Assembly: GCF_900177535.1 (NCBI RefSeq)
Contig: NZ_FXAJ01000002.1
Location: 124,001 to 188,000 of the forward strand
DNA length: 64,000 nt
DNA from: Priestia filamentosa
Lineage (GTDB): Bacteria > Bacillota > Bacilli > Bacillales > Bacillaceae_H
Direction of reading: 5' to 3'
Shown here: positions 34,961-43,176 of the stretch, piece after piece
How the letters are laid out: every line of letters starts with the position of its first letter
How positions within the stretch are numbered: position 1 is the first letter of the stretch
Program-made: the position numbers and the translations under genes
The notes under the pieces: generated by a model
The model's database searches: none
What the model was told of the DNA's origin: nothing
The model's input: only the letters and a program-made list of their open reading frames with translations

Positions 34961-34995
34961 GTGCCTTGCTTATGAAGCAAGGCACTATTTTTTTT
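34961..34995 (+). terminator. Intrinsic terminator of the yclNOPQ operon
   Basis: GTGCCTTGCTT and AAGCAAGGCAC form an 11-bp stem with a 3-nt loop and eight T residues nearby. Confidence 0.9.
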
Positions 34996-35068
34996 GCTAT
35001 TTTCATCTATTAAAGAACCTTTTAAACTTATAGTAACTTTATATAATGAAAAACTGGAGGCAATAAAG

Positions 35069-35929
35069 ATGGGTCAGTATTTTATTAATTCGATGAGTAA
35101 ATCGCATTTTAAAAATGGAGCAACTCCTCAGCTTGTACATATGTGCAATGTAGAAACAAAACATACGATGTGGCCTCGTGTATTGCATATGCATGAAGAT
35201 ATAATGGAAATCGTATTTATCAAAGAAGGAAGCGGATGTCATCTTATCGGAGAAAAGAAGTATTCTGTATGTGAAGGAGATATATTAATTTATAATAGCA
35301 ATGTTCTTCACGACGAATATACGAATCAGGATCAAAATATGAGTGTATACTGCTGTGGAATTTCGAATTTACATATAGAAGGGTTGTCTGCAAATCACCT
35401 TGTATCTCAAAATCAATCGTATGTATTAAGCAGTGGGGAAAAGAGAGAAGAAATTGAGAATCTTCTTCAAGTTATGTTTTCTCAAGTTCAAAAAGGTGAA
35501 GATGGCTATGAAGAAACATGTCATTACCTGCTAAGTGCTCTAATTTCAATCATTTTGCAAATTCCTCAAGAAAATTCTTCTTTGCCTAGAGAAGAAGAGT
35601 CTATTTTATTTAGCCAAATTAAAAGTTACATTGATAAATATTATAGAGAGGAGCTTACGCTAGCATCCATTGCTAAAGACCTTTCCATAAGTTCCTATTA
35701 TTTAACTCATTTATTCAAGAAAAAAACGGGATTTTCACCCATTCAATACATTATGCGACGGAGAATTGGAGAAGCTCAATCATTGCTTATGAATACTGAT
35801 TACAATGTAACGATGATTGCTGGAATAGTTGGATATGATAATCCAAACTACTTTACAACCCTTTTTTCTAAAATAGTCGGAATGTCACCCAAAAAGTATC
35901 GTCAGCTTTGGAGCATCAGTCACTCTTAA
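35069..35929 (+). CDS. AraC-family transcriptional regulator with cupin sensor
   Basis: A 286-aa regulator. The N-terminal cupin (residues ~30-120) contains HMHEDIMEIVFIKEGSGCHLIGEKKYSVCEGDILIYNSNVLHDE, the usual ligand pocket. The C-terminal pair of HTH motifs is LTLASIAKDLSISSYYLTHLFKKKTGFSPIQYI and NVTMIAGIVGYDNPNYFTTLFSKIVGMSPKKYR. GGAGG lies 8 nt before ATG 35069. It follows a terminator, so it is separately transcribed. Control of the iron operon before it, or of the sugar genes after it, is possible but unproven. Confidence 0.88.
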   Translation: MGQYFINSMSKSHFKNGATPQLVHMCNVETKHTMWPRVLHMHEDIMEIVFIKEGSGCHLIGEKKYSVCEGDILIYNSNVLHDEYTNQDQNMSVYCCGISNLHIEGLSANHLVSQNQSYVLSSGEKREEIENLLQVMFSQVQKGEDGYEETCHYLLSALISIILQIPQENSSLPREEESILFSQIKSYIDKYYREELTLASIAKDLSISSYYLTHLFKKKTGFSPIQYIMRRRIGEAQSLLMNTDYNVTMIAGIVGYDNPNYFTTLFSKIVGMSPKKYRQLWSISHS

Positions 35930-36624
35930 TTGATGTATATAGAAATTTCATTATAGAGCAAGATAGTAAACTTTCTCGTAAACATAAGTTCAAAATAAGG
36001 GGTTTTTTTGATGAATGTTAGCAATAATGTGAAGGATTTAAAGCTTCCCTCTCTTTATACTAAATATAAGTAAAATAAGTAGATAAAAAATAAGTAAAGC
36101 TCTTTTTTTGACTCTTGTTTGTATACGCTTTTCTTTAGAGAAGGAGTTTAGAGTAAAGTAGGCATACTTCTCTTTATAATCGGAGAGGGATGAGAACAAG
36201 GAGGGCTCTCGTCTTATCTTGCTGAACAGGAAATGTCTGCTACACAGTCGGCATAGGGGCTTGCTGTTAGGAATGCATCATGGATTTCTGATGTAACAGC
36301 TCACATTGGAGGAATTCATAAAACTATATAATTTGGTTTTATTATATTTATTCCTGCATCCATTTCCTTTGTCATGCTTGGTGTAGCTTAATGATTCAGT
36401 TATGCTAATTCCCTACATTTTACGAGAGTGTAGATCTTTCTTTTTTTGTTGTTTGAATTACATATCAGGCTGAACTTAAAATCTTAGCCTCTGTTTATAT
36501 TTTAGATTCTAGATTAAACTTGTTTGTTGCTCCTTTTATGATGATTTATACATTTGCAATCCTTTATCCATTAAGGGAATTTTTCATAATACTTTTAAAA
36601 ATACAGGAAGAAATGCTGGAAAGT
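35930..36624. pseudogene. Long non-coding stretch with decayed membrane-protein relic
   Basis: About 700 bp without an intact gene. Translation around 36205-36390 gives readable protein-like pieces interrupted by stops: SYLAEQEMSATQSA, then GLAVRNASWISDVTAHIGG, then FGFIIFIPASISFVMLGVA. This suggests an old membrane-protein gene in decay. A 20-codon frame beginning ATG 36011 has no good context. I could not name the ancestral family. Confidence 0.35.
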
Positions 36625-36646
36625 TAACCAAAAATTAATCAAAATA
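36625..36646 (+). promoter_or_regulatory. IolR-type tandem 11-bp operator upstream of the TIM-barrel gene
   Basis: Two adjoining units TAACCAAAAAT and TAATCAAAATA match the B. subtilis IolR consensus WRAYCAADARD at 11/11 and 10/11 positions. Confidence 0.6.
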
Positions 36647-36684
36647 ACTTTATTTCAAAATAATAATGTGAGGAGGGAATTTAT

Positions 36685-37608
36685 ATGACTATTAAAATAG
36701 CTGGAGCACCTTGTTGTTGGGGTGTTGATGATCCTAAAAATCCATACTTGCCTCCATGGGAGCTTGTCTTAGAAGAAGCATCACAAGCTGGATATAAAGG
36801 AATTGAGCTTGGACCTTATGGATATATTCCAATGAACATTAAGAAAGTCAAAGAAGAACTTGCAAAACATGATTTAACGATTATTGCCGGAACTATTTTT
36901 GATAATTTAGTTGATAAAGAAAATGTAGAAAACTTATTGCATCAAGTAGATGATATATGTTCACTTATCACTCAATTACCACAAGTGCCACAAGTACAAG
37001 GTCAGCATTTCAAAACACCATATCTTGTCATTATTGATTGGGGACATGATGAAAGAGATTATAGAGCAGGACATCCTAACAAAGCGGAACGGTTATCTGG
37101 AGAGAAATGGGCTGGCATGATGCAAAACATTAGAACCCTTTCTGAATATGCGCGAGACAAGTACGGCGTCCGTCCTGTTATTCATCCTCATGCTGGTGGA
37201 TACATTGAATTTGAAGATGAAATAACAAAACTTATGGGAGATATTTCTTATGAAACAGCTGGCTTATGTTTAGATACGGGACACTTATATTATTCTAAAA
37301 TGGATCCTTATGTATGGATCAAAAACTGTGCTGATCGCTTAGATTACGTTCACTTCAAAGATATTAATTTAGAAATATATAAAGAGGTGATGAACGAAAA
37401 AATTCGCTTTTTTGACGCTTGCAAAAAAGGTGTCATGTGCCCTATTGGACAAGGAATCATTAATTACTCCTCAATTCATGAATTATTAAAAGAAATCGAT
37501 TATCACGGATATATTACAATTGAACAAGAGCGAGATCCAAGGAACTATAGTACAAGTTTACGAGATGTAAAGCAAAGCGTTAATTATTTAACAAGTGTTG
37601 GTTATTAA
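36685..37608 (+). CDS. Sugar phosphate isomerase/epimerase-type TIM barrel (IolE/MocC-like)
   Basis: A 307-aa xylose-isomerase-like TIM barrel. The start IKIAGAPCCWGVDDPKNPYLPPW resembles MocC/IolE-type inosose dehydratases. Predicted metal ligands lie in HPHAGGYIEFEDE, CLDTGHLYYS, VHFKDINLE and TIEQERDP. It is clearly different from the true iolE 600 bp downstream, so it may act on another inositol stereoisomer or a related keto-cyclitol. GAGGAGGG precedes the ATG. It has its own IolR-type operator and is followed by a decayed oxidoreductase gene, probably a former partner. Confidence 0.75.
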   Translation: MTIKIAGAPCCWGVDDPKNPYLPPWELVLEEASQAGYKGIELGPYGYIPMNIKKVKEELAKHDLTIIAGTIFDNLVDKENVENLLHQVDDICSLITQLPQVPQVQGQHFKTPYLVIIDWGHDERDYRAGHPNKAERLSGEKWAGMMQNIRTLSEYARDKYGVRPVIHPHAGGYIEFEDEITKLMGDISYETAGLCLDTGHLYYSKMDPYVWIKNCADRLDYVHFKDINLEIYKEVMNEKIRFFDACKKGVMCPIGQGIINYSSIHELLKEIDYHGYITIEQERDPRNYSTSLRDVKQSVNYLTSVGY

Positions 37609-37640
37609 CATAAGGAAAGCTAACAAAAGAGGAAATGCAG

Positions 37641-37899
37641 ATGATTAATAGTTAAACAGCCAATTCGCTTGGCAATGGTAGAAGGAGAACGTGAGAGCAA
37701 ATTGTAGAGGAGATCTTGAAGGATTGTTTAAAGTATGGTCTTATACAAACTTTGCGCAGACAAGGGAAGTAGCCGATGACAGAAGGGAATACATAGTATT
37801 TGATATTCTGGAATTAAATCAGGAGTTGAAGGAATTCAATAGGTTGAAAATTGCGTTCGTTCAGCTAACGAAGGGGCAGTATAGGTAGAGTATCAATAA
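37641..37899 (+). pseudogene. Decayed Gfo/Idh/MocA oxidoreductase gene
   Basis: The 5' piece reads (out of phase with an early stop) KQPIRLAMVEGERESKL, like the N-terminal strand of Gfo/Idh/MocA dehydrogenases with the GxGxxG motif ruined. The next piece reads EGLFKVWSYTNFAQTREVADDRREY in a second frame. The last reads IKSGVEGIQ-stop-VENCVRSANEGAV-stop-VEYQ, the usual C-terminal helix and tail of that family, in a third phase. A normal member has about 380 codons, so most of the centre is deleted, with frameshifts and stops. Confidence 0.7.
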
Positions 37900-37917
37900 C
37901 AGTATACAAAGGATGAA

Positions 37918-37961
37918 AGAGAAAAAGCTTGTTCAGGAGATGAATAAGCTTTTTCTTTTTT
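37918..37961 (+). terminator. Intrinsic terminator after the oxidoreductase pseudogene
   Basis: AAAAAGCTTGTTCA and TGAATAAGCTTTTT form a stem with one G-T pair and a T-rich tail. It probably served the former two-gene operon. Confidence 0.8.
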
Positions 37962-38061
37962 AGTAGATTAGAAAACTTTTAGGAAAAGAGATTTAATGAG
38001 ATTTAACATTTCATAGGTGTGTAAGGAAATAGGAGTTGATGGAAAAATTCTGATTTTTTTG

Positions 38062-38090
38062 TTGACTGAAAGCGCTTTTAATATTAAAAT
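38062..38090 (+). promoter_or_regulatory. iolE-iolT promoter with overlapping cre-like site
   Basis: TTGACT (38062-38067), 17-bp spacer, TAAAAT (38085-38090). TGAAAGCGCTTTTA (38067-38080) overlaps the spacer and matches the CcpA cre pattern except near its end. A second cre-like TGAAAGCGTATTCA is at 38161-38174. Confidence 0.6.
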
Positions 38091-38101
38091 TAAAAACAAG
38101 T

Positions 38102-38134
38102 TAACCAATAGATGACAAAGAGATAACAAAAAGT
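38102..38134 (+). promoter_or_regulatory. IolR-type triple 11-bp operator of iolE-iolT
   Basis: Three adjoining units TAACCAATAGA, TGACAAAGAGA, TAACAAAAAGT start at 38102, 38113 and 38124. They match WRAYCAADARD at 11, 10 and 10 of 11 positions. They lie just downstream of the -10 box. Confidence 0.65.
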
Positions 38135-38220
38135 TAGTATTTATCTTGCTTTGTTAACTCTGAAAGCGTATTCAGTTAGAAAGAGAAATGAAAACATGTT
38201 ACATGAAAGAGGGAGAAAAG

Positions 38221-39120
38221 ATGAAAACAGAGGATATTTTATGGGGGATTGCTCCGATAGGTTGGAGAAATGATGATATTCCTGAAATTGGCGCAGAAAA
38301 TACATTGCAACACTTGTTAAGTGATATTGTCGTAGCGGGGTTTCAAGGTACGGAAGTTGGCGGTTTTTTTCCTGAAGCCAAAATTCTAAATAAAGAGCTT
38401 GAACTTCGTAATTTAAAAATAGCGGGTCAATGGTTCAGCAGCTTCATTATTCGTGATGGAATCGAGAAGGTAGAACAAGATTTTCATCAATATTGCAAAT
38501 TCCTTCAAGAGGTGCGAGCAGATGTTGCTGTTGTATCAGAACAAACATATAGTGTTCAAGGTACAGATAAAAATGTTTTTGATGAAAAACCTTATTTTAC
38601 AGATGAAGAGTGGGATGTTTTATGCTCTGGATTAAACAGATTAGGTGAAATTTCTGGCGAGTATGGGTTAAATCTTGTTTATCACCATCATATGGGAACA
38701 GGAGTTCAAACGTTAAGTGAGATTGATCGCTTAATGGAAAATACGAATCCAAATGTCGTGCATCTGCTTTATGATACAGGTCATATTTACGTATCAGATG
38801 GAGATTATATGACGCTTTTGCATAAGCATATCAACCGTATTCGACATGTTCACTTTAAAGATGCAAGAAGAGAAATAATGGAGAGATGCAGAAAAGAAGG
38901 AAAATCGTTTCAACAGTCGTTTCTAATGGGGATGTTTACAGTACCTGGAGATGGATGCGTTGATTTTACCGAAGTTTATCAAACTCTCCTTGAATACAAC
39001 TACACAGGATGGATTGTTGTCGAAGCAGAACAAGATCCATCAGTTGCACATCCTTTAGAATATGCTTTAATGGCTAGAAAGTATATTAACGAGAAGCTCA
39101 ATCCACTCGTAAAAAGATAG
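38221..39120 (+). CDS. iolE: Inosose dehydratase IolE
   Basis: The second step of myo-inositol catabolism, dehydrating 2-keto-myo-inositol to the trione. The 299 aa follow B. subtilis IolE almost residue by residue: [87 protein letters not shown] and [12 protein letters not shown]. The metal ligands of the TIM barrel (Glu, Asp, His, Glu) are retained. GAGGGAG precedes ATG 38221; the frame to 38188 has no better start. It is followed after 11 nt by iolT, forming a two-gene operon. Confidence 0.95.
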   Translation: MKTEDILWGIAPIGWRNDDIPEIGAENTLQHLLSDIVVAGFQGTEVGGFFPEAKILNKELELRNLKIAGQWFSSFIIRDGIEKVEQDFHQYCKFLQEVRADVAVVSEQTYSVQGTDKNVFDEKPYFTDEEWDVLCSGLNRLGEISGEYGLNLVYHHHMGTGVQTLSEIDRLMENTNPNVVHLLYDTGHIYVSDGDYMTLLHKHINRIRHVHFKDARREIMERCRKEGKSFQQSFLMGMFTVPGDGCVDFTEVYQTLLEYNYTGWIVVEAEQDPSVAHPLEYALMARKYINEKLNPLVKR

Positions 39121-39131
39121 GAGAGATTGAT

Positions 39132-40538
39132 ATGAATCGAAATTCCTCATTGAGTATGGTCATTATTATTTCAACGTTTGGCGGTCTTCTTTTTGGCTAT
39201 GATACAGGAGTTATTAACGGTGCATTGCCTTATATGTCAGAAAAAGGCCAACTTGATTTAAATTCTGTTACACAAGGTCTTGTAACAAGTGCCCTACTCT
39301 TTGGTGCTGCATTTGGTGCCATTTTTGGTGGAAGGCTTTCAGATCATCATGGTAGGCGTACAAACATTTTATATCTTGCTGTTTTATTCTTTATTTCAAC
39401 ATTAGGATGTACATTTGCTCCAAACGCTACTGTCATGATTATTTCTCGCTTTGTACTAGGACTTGCTGTAGGGGGAGCCTCTGTAACGGTTCCTGCATAT
39501 TTAGCAGAAGTGTCTCCATCTGAAAGAAGAGGTCGAATCGTAACCCAAAATGAACTTATGATTGTAACTGGTCAGCTTTTAGCGTTTACGTTTAATGCTA
39601 TTCTTGGTACAACATTTGGACACAATCCAGAAGTTTGGCGCTATATGCTTCCAATTGCTGCGATTCCCGCTGTTATTCTTTTCTTCGGTATGTTAAAAGT
39701 TCCTGAAAGTCCCAGATGGCTTGTTTCAAAAGGAAGAAGTCAAGAAGCATTAACGGTTTTAGAAAAAATGCGCGAGAAAAAACGAGCTAAAGAAGAAGTA
39801 TTAGAAATTGAAACAGCGTTTAAACAAGAAGAGAACATGAAGAAAGCAACATTAAAAGATCTTTCTGTTCCATGGATTCGCCGCCTTATTTTCATCGGGA
39901 TTGGGATTGGGGTTGTTCAGCAAATCACAGGTGTTAACTCAATTATGTACTATGGAACTGAAATTCTAAAAGATTCAGGGTTTGGAACAGAGGCAGCTCT
40001 TGTTGGGAACATTGCCAATGGTGTCATCTCCGTTCTAGCTACATTTGTTGGAATTTGGCTGCTTGGTAAAGTTGGGCGTCGTCCAATGCTTATTACAGGC
40101 CTTATTGGTACAACATCAGCACTTCTTTTAATTGGAATTCTTTCCTTAACACTTGAAGGATCACCGGCTCTCCCATACATTGTACTAACGTTAACAGTTA
40201 CGTTTTTAGCGTTCCAACAAGGAGCTGTTTCACCTGTAACATGGCTCATGCTTTCAGAAATTTTCCCGCTTCGCATGCGTGGAATGGGAATGGGAATTAC
40301 CGTATTTTGTCTATGGATTGCCAACTTCCTTGTTGGGTTAACTTTCCCAATTTTGCTTGCGGCTATTGGACTTTCTACAACATTCTTCGTTTTTGTTGTA
40401 TTAGGAATTGCGGCTATTACATTTGTGAAAAAAGCTCTTCCTGAGACAAAAGGGCTTACACTGGAGCAAATTGAGGAAAACTTCAGAAACCATAAACAAG
40501 CTCCTGTTATAGCAGATAAAGAAGTTATCTCAAAATAA
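39132..40538 (+). CDS. iolT: myo-Inositol transporter IolT
   Basis: A 468-aa MFS sugar porter with 12 helices, importing myo-inositol with protons. Signatures are FGGLLFGYDTGVINGALPY, GRLSDHHGRRTNI (the second Arg-Asp helix pair has His-His in place of Arg-Tyr), PAYLAEVSPSERRGR, QQITGVNSIMYYG and PETKGLTLEQIEENF. It shares the iolE operon behind AGGAGAGAT. A close paralogue lies at 29245-30696. Confidence 0.92.
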   Translation: MNRNSSLSMVIIISTFGGLLFGYDTGVINGALPYMSEKGQLDLNSVTQGLVTSALLFGAAFGAIFGGRLSDHHGRRTNILYLAVLFFISTLGCTFAPNATVMIISRFVLGLAVGGASVTVPAYLAEVSPSERRGRIVTQNELMIVTGQLLAFTFNAILGTTFGHNPEVWRYMLPIAAIPAVILFFGMLKVPESPRWLVSKGRSQEALTVLEKMREKKRAKEEVLEIETAFKQEENMKKATLKDLSVPWIRRLIFIGIGIGVVQQITGVNSIMYYGTEILKDSGFGTEAALVGNIANGVISVLATFVGIWLLGKVGRRPMLITGLIGTTSALLLIGILSLTLEGSPALPYIVLTLTVTFLAFQQGAVSPVTWLMLSEIFPLRMRGMGMGITVFCLWIANFLVGLTFPILLAAIGLSTTFFVFVVLGIAAITFVKKALPETKGLTLEQIEENFRNHKQAPVIADKEVISK

Positions 40539-40657
40539 CTAACTGAAGATTCTATCATTTTTAATCTTGGGGAACGGCTAAGAGTGTTGAAAGTTCTAAT
40601 TTCATTGCGAAATCGATCATCGTAAAGTCTCTCAAAAGAAGTAATGAGGAATATAAG

Positions 40658-40698
40658 CAAAAAGGTTTTCTGGAAACTTCCGGAAAACTTTTTTGTTT
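40658..40698 (+). terminator. Intrinsic terminator of iolE-iolT
   Basis: AAAAAGGTTTTCTGGAA pairs with TTCCGGAAAACTTTTTT with two G-T pairs and a tight loop. Confidence 0.75.
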
Positions 40699-40805
40699 TG
40701 TTTAGATTGAGAATCAATCGCTAGTTTCCTGCTCCAAAATGTTCAATTTATTCCTATAAACCTAACCAAAAGAGGATAGTTCTTTGCTGGAAAAGGAAAA
40801 AAATA

Positions 40806-40834
40806 TTGACTGATAACGCTTTTATACTTATGAT
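40806..40834 (+). promoter_or_regulatory. iolJ-iolR promoter with cre-like site
   Basis: TTGACT (40806-40811), 17-bp spacer, TATGAT (40829-40834). TGATAACGCTTTTA (40811-40824) overlaps it as in the iolE promoter. Another cre-like TGAAAGTGCTTACA is at 40920-40933. Confidence 0.6.
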
Positions 40835-40845
40835 AAGAATAGATG

Positions 40846-40867
40846 TAACCAAAACATAACCAAGAAT
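40846..40867 (+). promoter_or_regulatory. IolR-type tandem 11-bp operator of iolJ-iolR
   Basis: TAACCAAAACA (40846) and TAACCAAGAAT (40857) match WRAYCAADARD at 10 and 11 of 11 positions. A weaker third unit TAATAATAAAG follows. This implies autoregulation of iolR. Confidence 0.62.
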
Positions 40868-40991
40868 TAATAATAAAGTGATAACTTTAAAAGTTGATTC
40901 TAATTTTTAAAAGTTTTAATGAAAGTGCTTACAAATCATTTGTTTTTAAATGGGTTTAAATCTGATACTTTAATAGAAGAGGTGCTGTATA

Positions 40992-41861
40992 ATGACAGTA
41001 GTGCAAACGAAACTAATTTCAATGAAAGAAATACTAGTAAAAGCAAAAGAAGAAAAATATGCAGTTGGACAATATAACATTAATAGTTTGCAATGGATAC
41101 AAGCTATTTTACAAGCGGCAGAGGAAGAACAGGCCCCTGTTATCGCGGCTGCATCGGATCGTCTTGTAGATTATCTCGGTGGATTTAAAACAATCTCAGC
41201 AATGGTGAAATCCCTTGTTGAAGAGATGGATATTACGGTTCCTGTTGTTTTACATCTTGATCATGGAAGCAGTTTTGAACGTTGCAAAGAAGCTATTGAT
41301 GCAGGATTTAGCTCTGTTATGTTTGATGGTTCTCATTCTCCAATTGATGAAAATATTGCGGTTACTAAAAAAGTGGTTGAGTATGCTCATGCAAGAGGAG
41401 TTTCGGTTGAAGCAGAAGTGGGAACTGTTGGTGGTATGGAAGATGGACTTTTTGGTAATATAGTGTATGCAGACCCTCAAGAATGTTTGCGTCTTGTACA
41501 AGAGACAGGAGTAGATGCGTTGGCTGCTGCCCTTGGCTCCGTTCATGGTCAATACAAAGGAGAGCCAAAGCTTGGGTTTGAAGAAATGAAGGTCATTTCA
41601 AACTTAACGAACGTTCCCCTCGTATTACACGGTGGTTCTGGAATTCCAAATTATCAAATTCAAAAGGCTATTGACTATGGTCATGCTAAAATTAATGTAA
41701 ATACAGAATGTCTCATGTCATGGACAAAAGCCGTTCGTAATGCTCTTGAACAAAATACAGAAACGTATAATCCACATGATTTCTTAATACCTGGAAAAGA
41801 AGCTGTTATGAATACAGTAAAAGAAAAAATGAGAGAATTTAAAACGAGCGGCAAAGCATAA
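40992..41861 (+). CDS. iolJ: Class II aldolase IolJ (6-phospho-5-dehydro-2-deoxy-D-gluconate aldolase)
   Basis: Cleaves DKGP to dihydroxyacetone phosphate and malonate semialdehyde, the sixth step of inositol breakdown. The 289-aa Zn-dependent class II fold shows [14 protein letters not shown] (Zn His and catalytic Asp), [28 protein letters not shown] and LHGGSG with the second and third Zn His. NVNTEC binds the phosphate. AGAGGTG precedes the ATG. It is followed by iolR after 54 nt, likely the same operon. Confidence 0.9.
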   Translation: MTVVQTKLISMKEILVKAKEEKYAVGQYNINSLQWIQAILQAAEEEQAPVIAAASDRLVDYLGGFKTISAMVKSLVEEMDITVPVVLHLDHGSSFERCKEAIDAGFSSVMFDGSHSPIDENIAVTKKVVEYAHARGVSVEAEVGTVGGMEDGLFGNIVYADPQECLRLVQETGVDALAAALGSVHGQYKGEPKLGFEEMKVISNLTNVPLVLHGGSGIPNYQIQKAIDYGHAKINVNTECLMSWTKAVRNALEQNTETYNPHDFLIPGKEAVMNTVKEKMREFKTSGKA

Positions 41862-41915
41862 AAGGGAAAGTGGACGTTTATGAACTCAATATTATAAAAG
41901 AATAGGAAGATAGAA

Positions 41916-42677
41916 ATGTTAAAAGCTAAACGAATTCAACAAATTCAAGACTACGTGCTTGAACATCAGTCCGTCTCTTTAGATGAGCTTGTAACCGTAT
42001 TTGACGTTTCTAAAAATACTATTCGAAGAGATGTACAAATGCTCGTGGATCAAGGGGTAGTAAAAAAAGTATATGGTGGAGTTGCGGTTGATCATGCTCA
42101 GCTTGAGTCATTTAACGATCGAAAAACTCGCAACCAGCTCGCAAAGCAAGCAATTGCTAAAGAAGCGGCAAATTATGTAGAGGACGGAGACGTTATTTTC
42201 ATCGACTCAGGTACAACCACGCTTGAGATGTTAGAGTTTGTGAAAAATAAGAATATAACCGTTATTACAAACAATCTTGATTTCATTGTATATGCTCTTC
42301 CTTATGAGAATTTAAAAGTCATTTCAACGGGTGGGGCACTTGAACGGGAAACAAAATCATTTTCAAGTTTTAAGAACATGGACTTATTAAAAACGTATAA
42401 CGTGAACAAAGCTTTCATGGCTTCAACAGGTGTTTCCATTTCAAACGGGGTTACAAACTCTTCTCCTGTTGAAAGTGAAATTAAACAAGCTGTTGTAAGG
42501 AGAAGTGTTGAAGTGTTTTTACTTATTGATCATACAAAGTTTGATAAGTATGCGCTTATTACGTATTGTGAATTAGAAGAGTTAGATTATTTAATTACAG
42601 ATGCTTCGCCAAATGAAAGCTATGGAAACTACGCACAAAGAAATAACATAAATATTGTAATTGCTCAAAATGATTAG
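41916..42677 (+). CDS. iolR: DeoR-family repressor IolR
   Basis: A 253-aa regulator. The N-terminal HTH (RIQQIQDYVLEHQSVSLDELVTVFDVSKNTIRRDVQML, residues ~5-43) ends in KVYGGV, the DeoR signature. The effector domain has IFIDSGTTTLEML, ITNNLDFIV, AFMASTGVSISNGVTNSS and LLIDHTKFDKYAL, binding a phosphorylated sugar acid (DKGP in B. subtilis). It closely follows the arrangement of B. subtilis IolR. The tandem 11-bp repeats in three nearby promoters fit its known operator type. Confidence 0.88.
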   Translation: MLKAKRIQQIQDYVLEHQSVSLDELVTVFDVSKNTIRRDVQMLVDQGVVKKVYGGVAVDHAQLESFNDRKTRNQLAKQAIAKEAANYVEDGDVIFIDSGTTTLEMLEFVKNKNITVITNNLDFIVYALPYENLKVISTGGALERETKSFSSFKNMDLLKTYNVNKAFMASTGVSISNGVTNSSPVESEIKQAVVRRSVEVFLLIDHTKFDKYALITYCELEELDYLITDASPNESYGNYAQRNNINIVIAQND

Positions 42678-43176
42678 AGAATGACATGAAAAAGGGCATC
42701 CATTTCTTATGGATGCTCAATCATAAAGAGGATATTTTAATATTAGAAATTTTTCAAAAAAAGGTTTACAAAAGCGTTTTCATATTATACACTAAGACCA
42801 TAGAAGAAAGCGTTTTATTATTAAGTTAATGAAATCGATTTCAAAAGATTTCTGCTTTACCTCTGAAGCTTTCAAGTTTTCTATAAGTTTTGAAGTTACT
42901 TATACGATAACGTTCATTCAACAAAAAGTGCTGAAAAGTGAAAGAGGGAGAGTGGAACAAAGGGTAAAAGAAAAATTTAATGAAATCGATTTCTTTAAAA
43001 GGGAATAATAGTTCATCTATTAGTTTTCTTTTTGAATAAAAAAGAGCTTAATAATAAAGTATTATAGTATTTTAAAAGAAAAGAGATTTATATTTTTTTA
43101 AGTTTAAATGAAATCGATTCCATTTAATTTTATATAGAATGGAATCAGCAATCTACAAAGATAAGGTAGGAATGCT
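42678..43176. promoter_or_regulatory. iolDBCA control region with three LacI-type palindromes and cre-like sites
   Basis: A 499-bp leader region. Palindromes TGAAATCGATTTCA (42830-42843), TGAAATCGATTTCT (42981-42994) and TGAAATCGATTCCA (43109-43122) repeat at intervals of 151 and 128 bp, suited to looping. CAAAAGCGTTTTCA (42769-42782) is cre-like. No IolR-type 11-bp repeat is present. The palindromes have the central CG of LacI/CcpA operators. The LacI-family protein at 51469 is a candidate binder, with CcpA as the alternative. A hairpin GGCATCCAT/ATGGATGCT (42693-42717) may end iolR transcription. Confidence 0.65.

Noticed and set aside
37691-37888. Independent 65-codon gene
   Set aside because: Its translation joins pieces of a Gfo/Idh/MocA protein in shifted frames, so it is part of a pseudogene.
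39950-40717. 255-codon minus-strand open frame over iolT
   Set aside because: Antisense shadow of the iolT coding sequence; Ser/Arg-rich, with no ribosome binding site and no recognisable domain.
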